Shown here: positions 1-7,027 of the stretch, in pieces
Layout of the letters: every line of letters starts with the position of its first letter
Numbering within the stretch: the first letter of the stretch is position 1
DNA from: Vicinamibacteria bacterium
GTDB lineage: Bacteria; Acidobacteriota; Vicinamibacteria; Vicinamibacterales; UBA2999
Direction: 5' to 3'
DNA: 10,838 bases
NCBI GenBank assembly: GCA_025938035.1
Contig: JAICQE010000155.1
Span: forward strand, 1 to 10,838
The notes under the pieces: generated by a model
What the model saw: only the letters and a program-made list of their open reading frames with translations
What the model was told of the DNA's origin: nothing
Databases searched by the model: none
Translations under genes and position numbers: made by a program

Positions 1-1
1 C

Positions 2-373
2 CTCCCGCGTATCGACGTACAGGTGAGCGGGACGTACCAGAGCCTTCCAGGCGCGCAGCTGTCCGCGAACCTCGTGGTGCCGAACGCCGCCGTGCGGCCG
101 TCGCTCGGCCGCGACCTGTCTGGCGGCGTCAACACGACCGTGAACATCATCGCGCCGGGGACCCTCTATGGAGAGCGCCTGAACCAGCTAGATCTTCGTG
201 TCGGTAAGGTTCTGCGCTTGGGAGCGCGGCGTCTCGCCGTAAACCTCGACCTCTACAACGCCCTGAATGCGGCCACCGTGCTGACGTACAACAACCAGTA
301 CGCCGCACTGTTCCGTCCGCAGAGCATCCTGCAGGCCAGATTCGCTAAGATCAGCGCGCAACTGGATTTCTGA
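2..373 (+). CDS. TonB-dependent receptor, Oar-like, C-terminal fragment
   Basis: This is the last 123 codons of a gene that begins before the window; the frame is open to the left edge. The segment is rich in alternating polar/hydrophobic beta strands (for example LDLRVGKVLRL, RLAVNLDLYNAL, ILQARFAKISAQLDF) and ends in Phe. That is the usual terminal signature of an outer-membrane beta barrel recognised by the BAM machinery. The motif around 'NLDLYNALNAATVLTYNNQYA' and 'RPQSILQARF' resembles the C-terminus of the large carboxypeptidase-regulatory-like/TonB receptors abundant in Acidobacteriota. The plug domain and ligand-defining parts lie outside the window, so the substrate cannot be read. 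A GTG at 23 is an internal Val and not a credible start. The stop overlaps the next ATG by one base (TGATG at 371-375), which couples this receptor to the PSCyt/PSD1 gene downstream. Confidence 0.85.
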   Translation, partial: LPRIDVQVSGTYQSLPGAQLSANLVVPNAAVRPSLGRDLSGGVNTTVNIIAPGTLYGERLNQLDLRVGKVLRLGARRLAVNLDLYNALNAATVLTYNNQYAALFRPQSILQARFAKISAQLDF

Positions 374-3300
374 TGACCCGCTTCGCTGTCGTTCTTGGAC
401 TGTGCGTGTGGGGGCTGGCGATCCCGCTGTCGGCGGTGCGGCAGGCGCCGCAGGCCGGCACTGGGGCGCGAGTCGACTACAACTGGGACGTGCGGCCGAT
501 TCTGTCGGACAAGTGCTTCACCTGTCACGGTCCCGACGCCAAGGCGCGGCGCGCCAACCTGCGGCTCGACACGGCCGAAGGCGCGTATGCGGCGCTCGCC
601 GGCCGGACGCCGCGCCACGCGGTCGTTCCAGGCGACCCCGCGGCGAGCGAAATGATCCGTCGCATCACGGCGCCCACCGCGGCGCTGCGGATGCCGCCCT
701 CGGCCACCAACAAGAGTCTCTCGCCGGGTGAGATCGACATCCTGCAGCGGTGGATCGAGCAGGGAGGTGAGTACAGGCCGCACTGGGCGTTCATCTCGCC
801 GACCCGGACTGCGCCGCCTCGTCTTGCCGGAAGCCATCGCGTCGTCAACGACATCGATCGTTTCATCATCAGCCGCCTGGAGCGGGAAAACCTCGGTCCA
901 TCGTCTGAAGCGGACCGTGAGACCCTGATCAACCGTCTGGCGGTCATCCTGACGGGACTACCTCCGACGCTGCCCGAGGTCGACGCGTTCCTCAACGACA
1001 AGAGCGCGAATGCCTACGAGAAGGTCGTCGATCGGCTGCTCGCCTCGCCGGCATATGGCGAGCAGATGGCGAGCCGGTGGATGGATGTGGCGCGCTACGC
1101 GGAGAGCGACGGCTTTCTCGACGATTATCACGATCGGCTGTTCTGGCCCTATCGCGACTGGCTGATCGGCGCATTCAATCGCAACATGCCGTTCGACCAG
1201 TTCGCCACCTGGCAGATCGCGGGGGATTTGCTGCCGAACTCGACGAAGGAACAGAAGCTGGCAACGGCGTTCCTTCGCGTCGGCCGACGCACGACCGAGA
1301 ACGGTTCAATCGATGAGGAGTATCGCGTCGAATACGTCCTCGACCGGACCAATACGATCGGCACGGCTTTCCTCGGACTGACCACCGGGTGCGCGCGCTG
1401 CCACGACCACAAGTACGATCCAATCAGCCACAAGGATTACTACTCGCTGTCCGCGTTCTTCAACAGCACGGACGAGCCGGGGTTCTATGCGCCCGGATCG
1501 ACCGGCATCACCGCTGGCCCGACACTGCCGTGGACCGATGCGGCAACCGAGGCGCAGATCTCGAAGCTCGGAGCCGAGATCGAGGCGGCCGAGGCTGCAC
1601 ACGTTCGCGCCCGTGTTGCGGCCGCGCGCGACGCGACAGCGCGCGTGGATTCCCTGATACGCACGCCCGCCGAGATCGCACGGACGCTTGGCCAATTGCT
1701 GACAACGGGGCAGGTGGCGTACTACCCATTCGAGGAAACGGCGGCGATTCCAGACGACAGGCTGCCGCGATCACGCCCGCAGGGACGCCGACCGATCCCG
1801 CCGCCGCTCGCTCCTGAATCGCGGACGCGAAATGCGCCTGGTGGAGCACGCGCGGTGGCCGGCGGTGGAGCCGTCGCGCCGCCGGTCCAATCCGGCGCAA
1901 CACCACCGCTACCCGAGGCACCCAGCGTGCGCGCGGGCCTGGGGCGCCTCCCGTCCGACCTCGTCCGCGAGGACCTCGTATTCACGCCGAGCTCGGTACC
2001 CGGCGTCGACCCGGCCGTGCTCGAAGCGCCGATCTTGCAGCAAGGCGCGCCGAACAAAGGCAAGGCATTCTTCTTCACCGACACGAACCGCGGATTCCTC
2101 GGCGCAGATGTCGGCTACTTCGAGCGCACCCAACCCTTCAGCCTCGATTTCTGGGTCCTCGCCGGACAGGACTACGAGAACTCCACGGTGTTGAATCACC
2201 GCGAGAACGACAACTCCGGCGGCGCCGGCTACACGCTGCAGCTCGAGAAGAAGAAGCTGCGTTTCGACATCATGCACTCGCGCGCTGGCAACATGCTGCG
2301 CGTCCGCACGGTACCGGATCTACCAGTGAAGCAGTGGACCCACGTCACCGTGACGTATGACGGTTCGAGTCGCGCACGCGGCATGGCGGTGTACATCGAC
2401 GGCGCGCGCGTTGCCGTGAATGTCGAACGTGACAACCTGACGCGGACCATCAAGGTAGAGGGCGGCGGCACGCTCGGCGACGAATTCCTCGGGCTCCAGT
2501 TCGGCAAGCGGTTCCGGGAAACGACGCTGAAGGATGGCGCCATCGACGAGATTCGCGTGTTTGCGAAAGCGCTGACGCCGCTCGAGATCCGCTACCTCCA
2601 CGATGAGGCGTTGTCGGGAGTGCCTGTCGACGTGGTGCGGCAGGAGTTCGCCGACGTGCTGGTCGCACAGGACGCCCGAGTCGCAGCGGCGGCGGCCGCG
2701 CTGCAACGAGCGCGCGACGCCCACAACGAGCTCGTGTCGGTCCAGCCGCAGATTCCCATCATGGGTGATACGCCGGCGCCACGGCAGGCGTACATCCTGC
2801 TCCGCGGCCTGTACACCGAGCATGGCGAGCCGGTCGAACCGCGGGGGCTGAGCGTGTTCCCGTGGAATGAGGCGTGGCCTCGAAACCGGATCGGGCTGGC
2901 GCGTTGGCTCTTCGATCCCAGGCACCCACTGACCGCGCGGGTCGTCGTCAATCGCCTCTGGCAGGATACATTCGGCAGAGGGCTCGTCGAGACGTCCGAA
3001 GACTTCGGATCGCAGGGAGCGATTCCGACGCACCCGGAGCTGCTCGACAGCCTGGCCGTCGATTTCGTCGAGTCCGGATGGAACGTGAAGCGGCTGCACA
3101 AGATGATGGTCATGTCGGCCACATTCAGGCAGGGGTCGACGCTCACCAGCGAGCATCTGGCGAAGGACTCCCGCAATCTGCTGCTGGCGAGATTCCCCAG
3201 GATGCGAATGGCCGCGGAGGTCGTGCGGGATAACGCCCTCGCTGCCAGCGGCCTGCTGGAGCGCCGCATCGGGGGACCCAGCACCTATCCCTATCAGCCA

Positions 3301-3825
3301 GAGGGTATGTGGGACGGGTTCTCGTTCTATACCTATCCAGCCGCGAACGCGCTCCCCGCGGACCAGCATCACCGCCGCAGCATGTACTCGTTCATCAAGC
3401 GCAACGCGCCGCATCCGGCGATGGCGTCGTTCGACATGACCGACCGCGGCGTCTCGACAGCGCGCCGTACGTCGTCGAATACACCGCTGCAGGCGCTCGT
3501 GCTGTTGAACGATCCGCAATACGTCGAGGCTTATCGTGCGCTCGCGGCGCACGTGATGAAGGCCGGCGTGGATCCGGAAGCTCAGATCACAACGATGTTT
3601 CGGCTGGCCACGCGGCGTCATCCGCTGCCGGCGGAGGCGCGTCCTATGCGAGCGTATCTGGACGCCCAGGTGCAGCGGTTCACCGCCGAACCCGAAGCCG
3701 CGTCCCGCCTGCTGAAGACTGGCGTGACGCCCGCGGACGTATCGCTCGACCCTGTTCGTCTGGCGGCACTGACCAACCTTGCCGCAGTAATCATGAACAC
3801 CCCCGACGCTTACACGGTGCGCTGA
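373..3825 (+). CDS. PSCyt1-DUF1549-LamG-DUF1553 (PSD1) exported c-type cytochrome-domain protein
   Basis: An 1150-residue secreted protein of unknown biochemical function. Visible in order: a Sec signal peptide (residues 1 to about 22); a PSCyt1 cytochrome-like domain with haem motif C48-F-T-C51-H52 and a candidate distal Met107 in 'RMPP'; DUF1549/PSCyt2 (about 157-372) ending in a second haem motif C340-A-R-C343-H344 followed by DHKYDP; a short coiled coil (about 394-430); a Pro/Arg/Ala-rich linker (about 465-545); a LamG/concanavalin-like domain (about 563-745, with 'QWTHVTVTYDGSSR'); a second coil (about 758-790); and DUF1553/PSD1 (about 837-1145, with 'NRLWQDTFGRGLVET' and 'SSNTPLQALVLLNDPQYVE'). 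This is the known PSCyt/PSD1 architecture best represented in Planctomycetes and Verrucomicrobia. A periplasmic redox or carbohydrate-related role is inferred from the haem and LamG modules. The ATG overlaps the receptor stop and has no Shine-Dalgarno sequence, so it depends on coupling. Confidence 0.93.
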   Translation: MTRFAVVLGLCVWGLAIPLSAVRQAPQAGTGARVDYNWDVRPILSDKCFTCHGPDAKARRANLRLDTAEGAYAALAGRTPRHAVVPGDPAASEMIRRITAPTAALRMPPSATNKSLSPGEIDILQRWIEQGGEYRPHWAFISPTRTAPPRLAGSHRVVNDIDRFIISRLERENLGPSSEADRETLINRLAVILTGLPPTLPEVDAFLNDKSANAYEKVVDRLLASPAYGEQMASRWMDVARYAESDGFLDDYHDRLFWPYRDWLIGAFNRNMPFDQFATWQIAGDLLPNSTKEQKLATAFLRVGRRTTENGSIDEEYRVEYVLDRTNTIGTAFLGLTTGCARCHDHKYDPISHKDYYSLSAFFNSTDEPGFYAPGSTGITAGPTLPWTDAATEAQISKLGAEIEAAEAAHVRARVAAARDATARVDSLIRTPAEIARTLGQLLTTGQVAYYPFEETAAIPDDRLPRSRPQGRRPIPPPLAPESRTRNAPGGARAVAGGGAVAPPVQSGATPPLPEAPSVRAGLGRLPSDLVREDLVFTPSSVPGVDPAVLEAPILQQGAPNKGKAFFFTDTNRGFLGADVGYFERTQPFSLDFWVLAGQDYENSTVLNHRENDNSGGAGYTLQLEKKKLRFDIMHSRAGNMLRVRTVPDLPVKQWTHVTVTYDGSSRARGMAVYIDGARVAVNVERDNLTRTIKVEGGGTLGDEFLGLQFGKRFRETTLKDGAIDEIRVFAKALTPLEIRYLHDEALSGVPVDVVRQEFADVLVAQDARVAAAAAALQRARDAHNELVSVQPQIPIMGDTPAPRQAYILLRGLYTEHGEPVEPRGLSVFPWNEAWPRNRIGLARWLFDPRHPLTARVVVNRLWQDTFGRGLVETSEDFGSQGAIPTHPELLDSLAVDFVESGWNVKRLHKMMVMSATFRQGSTLTSEHLAKDSRNLLLARFPRMRMAAEVVRDNALAASGLLERRIGGPSTYPYQPEGMWDGFSFYTYPAANALPADQHHRRSMYSFIKRNAPHPAMASFDMTDRGVSTARRTSSNTPLQALVLLNDPQYVEAYRALAAHVMKAGVDPEAQITTMFRLATRRHPLPAEARPMRAYLDAQVQRFTAEPEAASRLLKTGVTPADVSLDPVRLAALTNLAAVIMNTPDAYTVR

Positions 3826-5297
3826 TGAGTGATGTGAGACCGTTTGACGTCGCGCGGCGCGCGTTCCTCCTCAAGCTGGGCGCCGGACTCGGGTGGATTT
3901 CGGCGGCGGAGCTGCTGGGCAGGCCGGCGTGGGCGGACGCCCCCTCGAGCGCCATCCGGGCAGCCCAGGGCGCGTCCGCGCCGTTCAGCCGCGGCGTGCT
4001 GGCGCAGCCCCACTATCCGCCGACGGCGAAACGCGTCATCTATCTGCACATGCTCGGGGCGATATCGCAGGTCGACACGCTCGACTACAAGCCGCGGCTG
4101 GCGAAGATGCATGGTGACGAGCTGCCGCCGTCGGTGCGCGGCAACACACGTCTGTCGACGATGGTTGCAGGTCAGACGACGTTCCCGATCGTGGCGCCGC
4201 TTGCGCCGTTCCAGCCCGGTGGGAAGAGCGGGTTGATGATCAGCGATCTGCTGCCGTTCACACGTGACATCGCGGATGACATCTGCGTCATCCGCACGAT
4301 GCACACCGAGCATGTCAACCACGATCCCGCCTCGAAGTTCCTGCATACCGGGTTCCAGATTGCGGGCAGGCCGTCGGGCGGCGCGTGGGTGAACTACGCG
4401 CTCGGCTCAGAGAATCAGGACCTTCCGGCGTTCGTCGTTCTCAGCTCCGGGAACGCCGGCGGCGTGCCGATCGATTCGATGACGTGGAGTGCGGGCTTCC
4501 TGCCGTCGCAGTATCAGGGCGTGCGTTTCCGTTCCGGCGCCGTGCCCGTTCCGTACGTGGGGAATCCCGACGGCTTGTCGTTGAAGGACCGCCGCGACAT
4601 GCTCGACCTGCTCTCTACGTTGTCCAAGGCGCAGCAGGAGGTATCGAACGATCCCGAAATCGCATCGCGGCTCAGTCAGTACGAGATGTCGTATCGGATG
4701 CAGTCGTCAGTGCCCGAGGTCGCCGACGTGACCAACGAGCCGACGCACGTGTTGGACATGTACGGTCCTGACGTCCAGCGGCCTGGCACCTTCGCGCGCA
4801 ATTGCCTGATGGCCCGCCGACTGGCCGAGCGTAACGTCCGCTATACGATGGTGGTGCAGCTCGGCTGGGATCATCACAACGGCATCGCACGTTCACATCC
4901 AGCGTTGTGTCGGACGATCGACCAACCGGCGGCCGCGTTGGTGAAGGATTTGAAGCAACGTGGCTTGCTCGAAGACACGCTCGTCATCTTCGGCACCGAG
5001 TTCGGCCGCACCACGTTCGCGCAGGGCGCGATCAAGGGCAACTTCGGCCGGGATCATCACGGCTACGCGTTCAGCGTCTGGCTGGCCGGCGGCGGCGTCA
5101 AGGGCGGCGTGGCCTACGGCGAGACCGACGACTTCTGCTACAACGTCGCCAAGGATCCAGTCCACGTTCACGACCTCAATGCGACGATCCTCAGGACGCT
5201 CGGCATCGATCACGAGAAGTTGACGTTCCGCGCGCAGGGGCGCGATTTCCGTCTGACGGATGTGCATGGTGGCGTTATCCGCGAGATTTTGGCCTAA
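3825..5297 (+). CDS. DUF1501 family protein, Tat-exported
   Basis: A 490-residue protein of the DUF1501 family, whose fold is thought to be related to the alkaline phosphatase/sulfatase superfamily. I chose ATG 3825 because it overlaps the upstream stop (TGATG) and puts a twin-arginine signal at the N-terminus (R11-R12-A-F-L-L followed by a hydrophobic stretch to about residue 30). The same frame is open back to 3309, but that stretch is a shadow of the upstream gene. Family landmarks: 'HMLGAISQVDTLDYKP' starting at residue 75 (relatives usually have HGGPSQVDTFD, so the Gly-Gly-Pro is altered here), GWDHH 347-351, GTEFGR 390-395 and DHHGYAF from 410. The Asp/His/Glu clusters suit metal binding, but no reaction has been established for the family. 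DUF1501 genes typically follow a PSD1 gene, as here, which suggests the two products act together in the periplasm. No Shine-Dalgarno sequence is visible. Confidence 0.92.
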   Translation: MSDVRPFDVARRAFLLKLGAGLGWISAAELLGRPAWADAPSSAIRAAQGASAPFSRGVLAQPHYPPTAKRVIYLHMLGAISQVDTLDYKPRLAKMHGDELPPSVRGNTRLSTMVAGQTTFPIVAPLAPFQPGGKSGLMISDLLPFTRDIADDICVIRTMHTEHVNHDPASKFLHTGFQIAGRPSGGAWVNYALGSENQDLPAFVVLSSGNAGGVPIDSMTWSAGFLPSQYQGVRFRSGAVPVPYVGNPDGLSLKDRRDMLDLLSTLSKAQQEVSNDPEIASRLSQYEMSYRMQSSVPEVADVTNEPTHVLDMYGPDVQRPGTFARNCLMARRLAERNVRYTMVVQLGWDHHNGIARSHPALCRTIDQPAAALVKDLKQRGLLEDTLVIFGTEFGRTTFAQGAIKGNFGRDHHGYAFSVWLAGGGVKGGVAYGETDDFCYNVAKDPVHVHDLNATILRTLGIDHEKLTFRAQGRDFRLTDVHGGVIREILA

Positions 5298-5306
5298 GAG
5301 AAATGC

Positions 5307-5365
5307 ATCACGATTGTCCCGAGTTGCGGCATCCCACCACAAAGGAGTCCGGGACGTGCGGTGAT
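5307..5365. other. Imperfect stem-loop downstream of the DUF1501 gene, possible weak terminator
   Basis: Starting ten bases after the DUF1501 stop, ATCAC (5307-5311) pairs with GTGAT (5361-5365), and GTCCCG (5316-5321) pairs with CGGGAC (5350-5355). They are separated by an internal loop and cap a 28-nt loop. No T-run follows, so this is not a canonical intrinsic terminator. It may still protect a 3' end, or be chance in G+C-rich DNA. The rest of 5298-5441 shows no gene. Confidence 0.3.
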
Positions 5366-5441
5366 CGCGGCGGGGCGACCTGGTCCTCGAACCTGACAAC
5401 GCCTCTGGACGTCTCCAACCTCGCTGATTTATTGGGAGATT

Positions 5442-5517
5442 TGGAGCCGGCGCTCGGACTCGAACCGAGGACCTGCTGATTACGAATCAGCTGCTCTACC
5501 AACTGAGCTACGCCGGC
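5442..5517 (-). tRNA. tRNA-Thr (anticodon CGU)
   Basis: A complete cloverleaf on the minus strand, 76 nt including an encoded CCA. Acceptor stem GCCGGCG pairs with CGCCGGC (5446-5452 on the plus strand). The D stem is GCTC/GAGC with loop AGTTGGTA. The anticodon stem is GCTGA/TCAGC with loop TTCGTAA, giving anticodon CGT, which reads ACG (Thr). A 5-nt variable region AGGTC and T arm CTCGG-TTCGAGT-CCGAG follow. The discriminator base is T, then CCA (5442-5444). Every stem pairs perfectly, so this should be functional. It serves the ACG codon that is frequent in this G+C-rich sequence. Confidence 0.97.
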
Positions 5518-5565
5518 ACGGCGGGTGGTCGCAGGCGCCTTCGGTCGTGGCACCGCGGAAGAAAA

Positions 5566-5574
5566 AGTCTATCA
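5566..5574 (-). promoter_or_regulatory. Possible extended -10 element for the tRNA-Thr
   Basis: On the minus strand the sequence TGATAGACT matches an extended -10 (TGn followed by a 4/6 match to TATAAT). It lies about 50 bp upstream of the tRNA 5' end and in the most A+T-rich patch nearby. No good -35 is present at 17 bp spacing. Weak call. Confidence 0.22.
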
Positions 5575-5698
5575 CACCGATTTTCCCGCACCCGCTGCGG
5601 GATTCCTCGCGCCTTCTACGCTTGAACCGGCGTTTCGGGCGGAAACGCGCCCATTTGCCGCGGTCGTTCGCGGTACCGCCCTTGCCCACTCAGCAGGC

Positions 5699-6280
5699 AT
5701 GAGTACCACGCAGACGTTCCACTACGAGGTGCCGGTGTTCTTCGCGACGAGCGAAGGACAGACCCGCCGGATCGCCGAGCACATCGCCGGCCTGCTGAAG
5801 GAACACGGCTTCACCAGCCGCGCCATCGACATGGCCTCGCGAGAAGCCGAAGCGATCGACTGGTCCCGCGTCCGCGGCGCGTTCGTCGGCGCCTCCATCC
5901 ACATGCAGAAGCACCAGCGCCAGGCGCAGCACTTCGTCGGCCGCCATGCCGCCGACCTGAACCGCATCCCGTCGGCGTTCTTCTCGGTCAGCCTCAGCGC
6001 CGCGTCGCGCAATGTCGATGAAGTGCACGCCGCGCAGGCGATCGCCGACGCCTTCCCGCCCGCCCACGGCTGGCGCCCGGCGATTGTCGTGTCGCTTGCC
6101 GGCAGGCTGGCCTACACCAGATATGGATTCCTGACGCGTTTCCTGATGAAGAAGATCGCGCGCAAGGAGGGCGCTCCCACCAACACGTCACGCGACTACG
6201 AATTGACGGACTGGAAGAAGGTCGACGCCCTCGCGCAGCAGCTCGAGGATCGCATTCGGAAGGAGGGGATCGCGGCGTAA
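5699..6280 (+). CDS. hemG: HemG-like menaquinone-dependent protoporphyrinogen IX dehydrogenase (flavodoxin fold)
   Basis: A 193-residue flavodoxin-fold protein. By resemblance to HemG it would oxidise protoporphyrinogen IX to protoporphyrin IX in haem synthesis, passing electrons through FMN to the membrane quinone pool. The FMN phosphate loop is TSEGQT (residues 17-22). Other blocks that match my memory of Escherichia coli HemG are VGASIHMQKH (63-72), a PSAFFSVSLSA segment (91-101), SLAGRLAYTRYGF (132-144), the basic loop FLTRFLMKKIARK (144-156) and YELTDWKKVD (167-176). E. coli HemG is 181 residues, so the size fits. I start at ATG 5699, eight residues before the first beta strand; a longer start at 5525 would add unrelated sequence. 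The Shine-Dalgarno sequence is weak. It converges on the peroxiredoxin gene. It could be a related flavodoxin-domain protein of another function, but the length and the basic loop favour HemG. Confidence 0.8.
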   Translation: MSTTQTFHYEVPVFFATSEGQTRRIAEHIAGLLKEHGFTSRAIDMASREAEAIDWSRVRGAFVGASIHMQKHQRQAQHFVGRHAADLNRIPSAFFSVSLSAASRNVDEVHAAQAIADAFPPAHGWRPAIVVSLAGRLAYTRYGFLTRFLMKKIARKEGAPTNTSRDYELTDWKKVDALAQQLEDRIRKEGIAA

Positions 6281-6283
6281 ATG

Positions 6284-6381
6284 GGTGCGAGGGGGTGCGA
6301 GAAGGTGCGAGGAGCGCGAGAGGTGCGAGGGCCTCAGCAACGCACCCTTTGCACCTATCGCACCCCTTGCACCCGTCGCAC
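6284..6381. repeat. Fold-back array of GGTGCGA units between convergent genes
   Basis: The left arm carries GGTGCGA at 6284, 6294, 6304 and 6322, plus a degenerate copy (GAGCGCGA) at 6312. The right arm carries the complement as GCACC at 6342, 6351, 6360 and 6369, and GCAC at 6378, an exact 9-bp period. In the right arm the base before each unit alternates C and T, giving an 18-bp higher-order period. The five units on the left and five on the right are inverted, so the transcript of either strand can fold into a long imperfect hairpin with a loop near 6328-6340. It fills the whole gap between the HemG-like stop and the peroxiredoxin stop. It probably acts as a bidirectional terminator or is an interspersed element. 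Confidence 0.85.
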
Positions 6382-6923
6382 TAATTCACCGTCGCAACCT
6401 TCATTTCGCCGAGACGCGCGATCATGTCCTCGGCTGACGTCTCCGGACGGACCGCCTTGTCGATGTAGGCGATGCGGCCGTTCCTGTCGACGTAGAACGT
6501 CCAGCGGTTCGCGAAGCCGCGGCCGCTCAGCACGCCGTACTTCGTTGCTACGCTCTTGTCCGCATCGCTGAGCAGCGGGAAGTCGGCGCCGTAGGCCTTC
6601 GCGAACGCGGCGTTGCCCTGCTCGCCCTCGAGCGGATCGACGCTGGCCATGAAATACGCCACGTCGTACTTCCGGATCTTGTCGCCGTTGGCTGCCAGCG
6701 ACTTGCACTCGATCGTGCAGCCCTGCGTGAACGCCTTCGGGAACCACGCCACGACCACCGCCCGCTTGCCGCGGAAGTCCGACAGCTTGTACGTCTTGCC
6801 GTCCGACGCCTGCAGCGAGAACTCCGGCGCCATGTCGCCGACCTTCAGCTCCACCGCCGGCGCCTGCGCCATCGCGCTCACCGCCAGCGCCGCCACGATG
6901 CCCATCGTCATCAATGCACGCAT
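6381..6923 (-). CDS. Exported peroxiredoxin of the AhpC/TSA class
   Basis: A 180-residue thiol peroxidase that would reduce peroxides outside the cytoplasm. A Sec signal peptide (1 to about 19, ending SAMA-Q, no lipobox Cys) is followed by a thioredoxin-fold domain. The peroxidatic motif P62-x3-T66-x2-C69 is intact and R140 in 'FANRWTFYVD' is the likely conserved active-site Arg. A second cysteine, C73, lies three residues after C69; the PrxQ/BCP group usually has four residues between the pair, so the resolving role of C73 is plausible but not certain. I start at 6923 because GGGAGG lies seven bases upstream and because this start gives a clean signal peptide. The open frame to 7022 adds a basic tail with no family match. 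The antiporter gene ends 104 bp upstream on the same strand, so co-transcription is possible. Confidence 0.9.
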   Translation of the reverse strand: MRALMTMGIVAALAVSAMAQAPAVELKVGDMAPEFSLQASDGKTYKLSDFRGKRAVVVAWFPKAFTQGCTIECKSLAANGDKIRKYDVAYFMASVDPLEGEQGNAAFAKAYGADFPLLSDADKSVATKYGVLSGRGFANRWTFYVDRNGRIAYIDKAVRPETSAEDMIARLGEMKVATVN

Positions 6924-6930
6924 GCACGAA

Positions 6931-6936
6931 CCTCCC
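6931..6936 (-). promoter_or_regulatory. Shine-Dalgarno sequence that fixes the peroxiredoxin start
   Basis: GGGAGG on the minus strand, seven bases before ATG at 6923-6921. It is one of the two best ribosome binding sites in the window, and it sets the start inside the longer open frame. Confidence 0.8.
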
Positions 6937-6942
6937 GGGCTG

Positions 6943-6948
6943 TATATA
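6943..6948 (-). promoter_or_regulatory. Possible -10 element for the peroxiredoxin gene
   Basis: TATATA on the minus strand stands out as the only A+T-rich hexamer in the 104-bp gap. It lies just upstream of the Shine-Dalgarno sequence, so the leader would be only about 15 nt. No clear -35 is visible at 17 bp. Confidence 0.28.
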
Positions 6949-7027
6949 GCCCTCGTCACGTCCCGCCGGGATGGAAGAAGCCGCCGCGCGTCTCGCCCGG
7001 AACGCACGCACGCTGGTTTCACGGTCC

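Noticed and set aside
2320..3621. 433-codon minus-strand open frame inside the PSD1 gene
   Set aside because: The plus strand encodes recognisable DUF1553 and LamG motifs; the minus frame shows no domain and is a G+C shadow.
3309..3824. N-terminal extension of the DUF1501 frame upstream of 3825
   Set aside because: It overlaps the conserved DUF1553 coding sequence in another frame, and the ATG at 3825 gives a Tat signal peptide and a TGATG junction.
5376..5400. tRNA remnant suggested by GGTTCGAGGACC on the minus strand
   Set aside because: The flanking bases cannot form a T stem, and no acceptor or anticodon arm is present.
5308..5553. Minus-strand open frame across the tRNA
   Set aside because: Its 'GVAQLVEQLIRNQQVLGSS' part is the well-known artefactual translation of a tRNA gene, here the tRNA-Thr.
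5525..5698. Longer start for the HemG-like protein
   Set aside because: The extra 58 residues lack HemG resemblance; ATG 5699 places the first beta strand and FMN loop at the usual distance from the N-terminus.
6924..7022. Longer start for the peroxiredoxin
   Set aside because: It would bury the signal peptide behind 33 basic residues, and the strong GGGAGG site serves the start at 6923.
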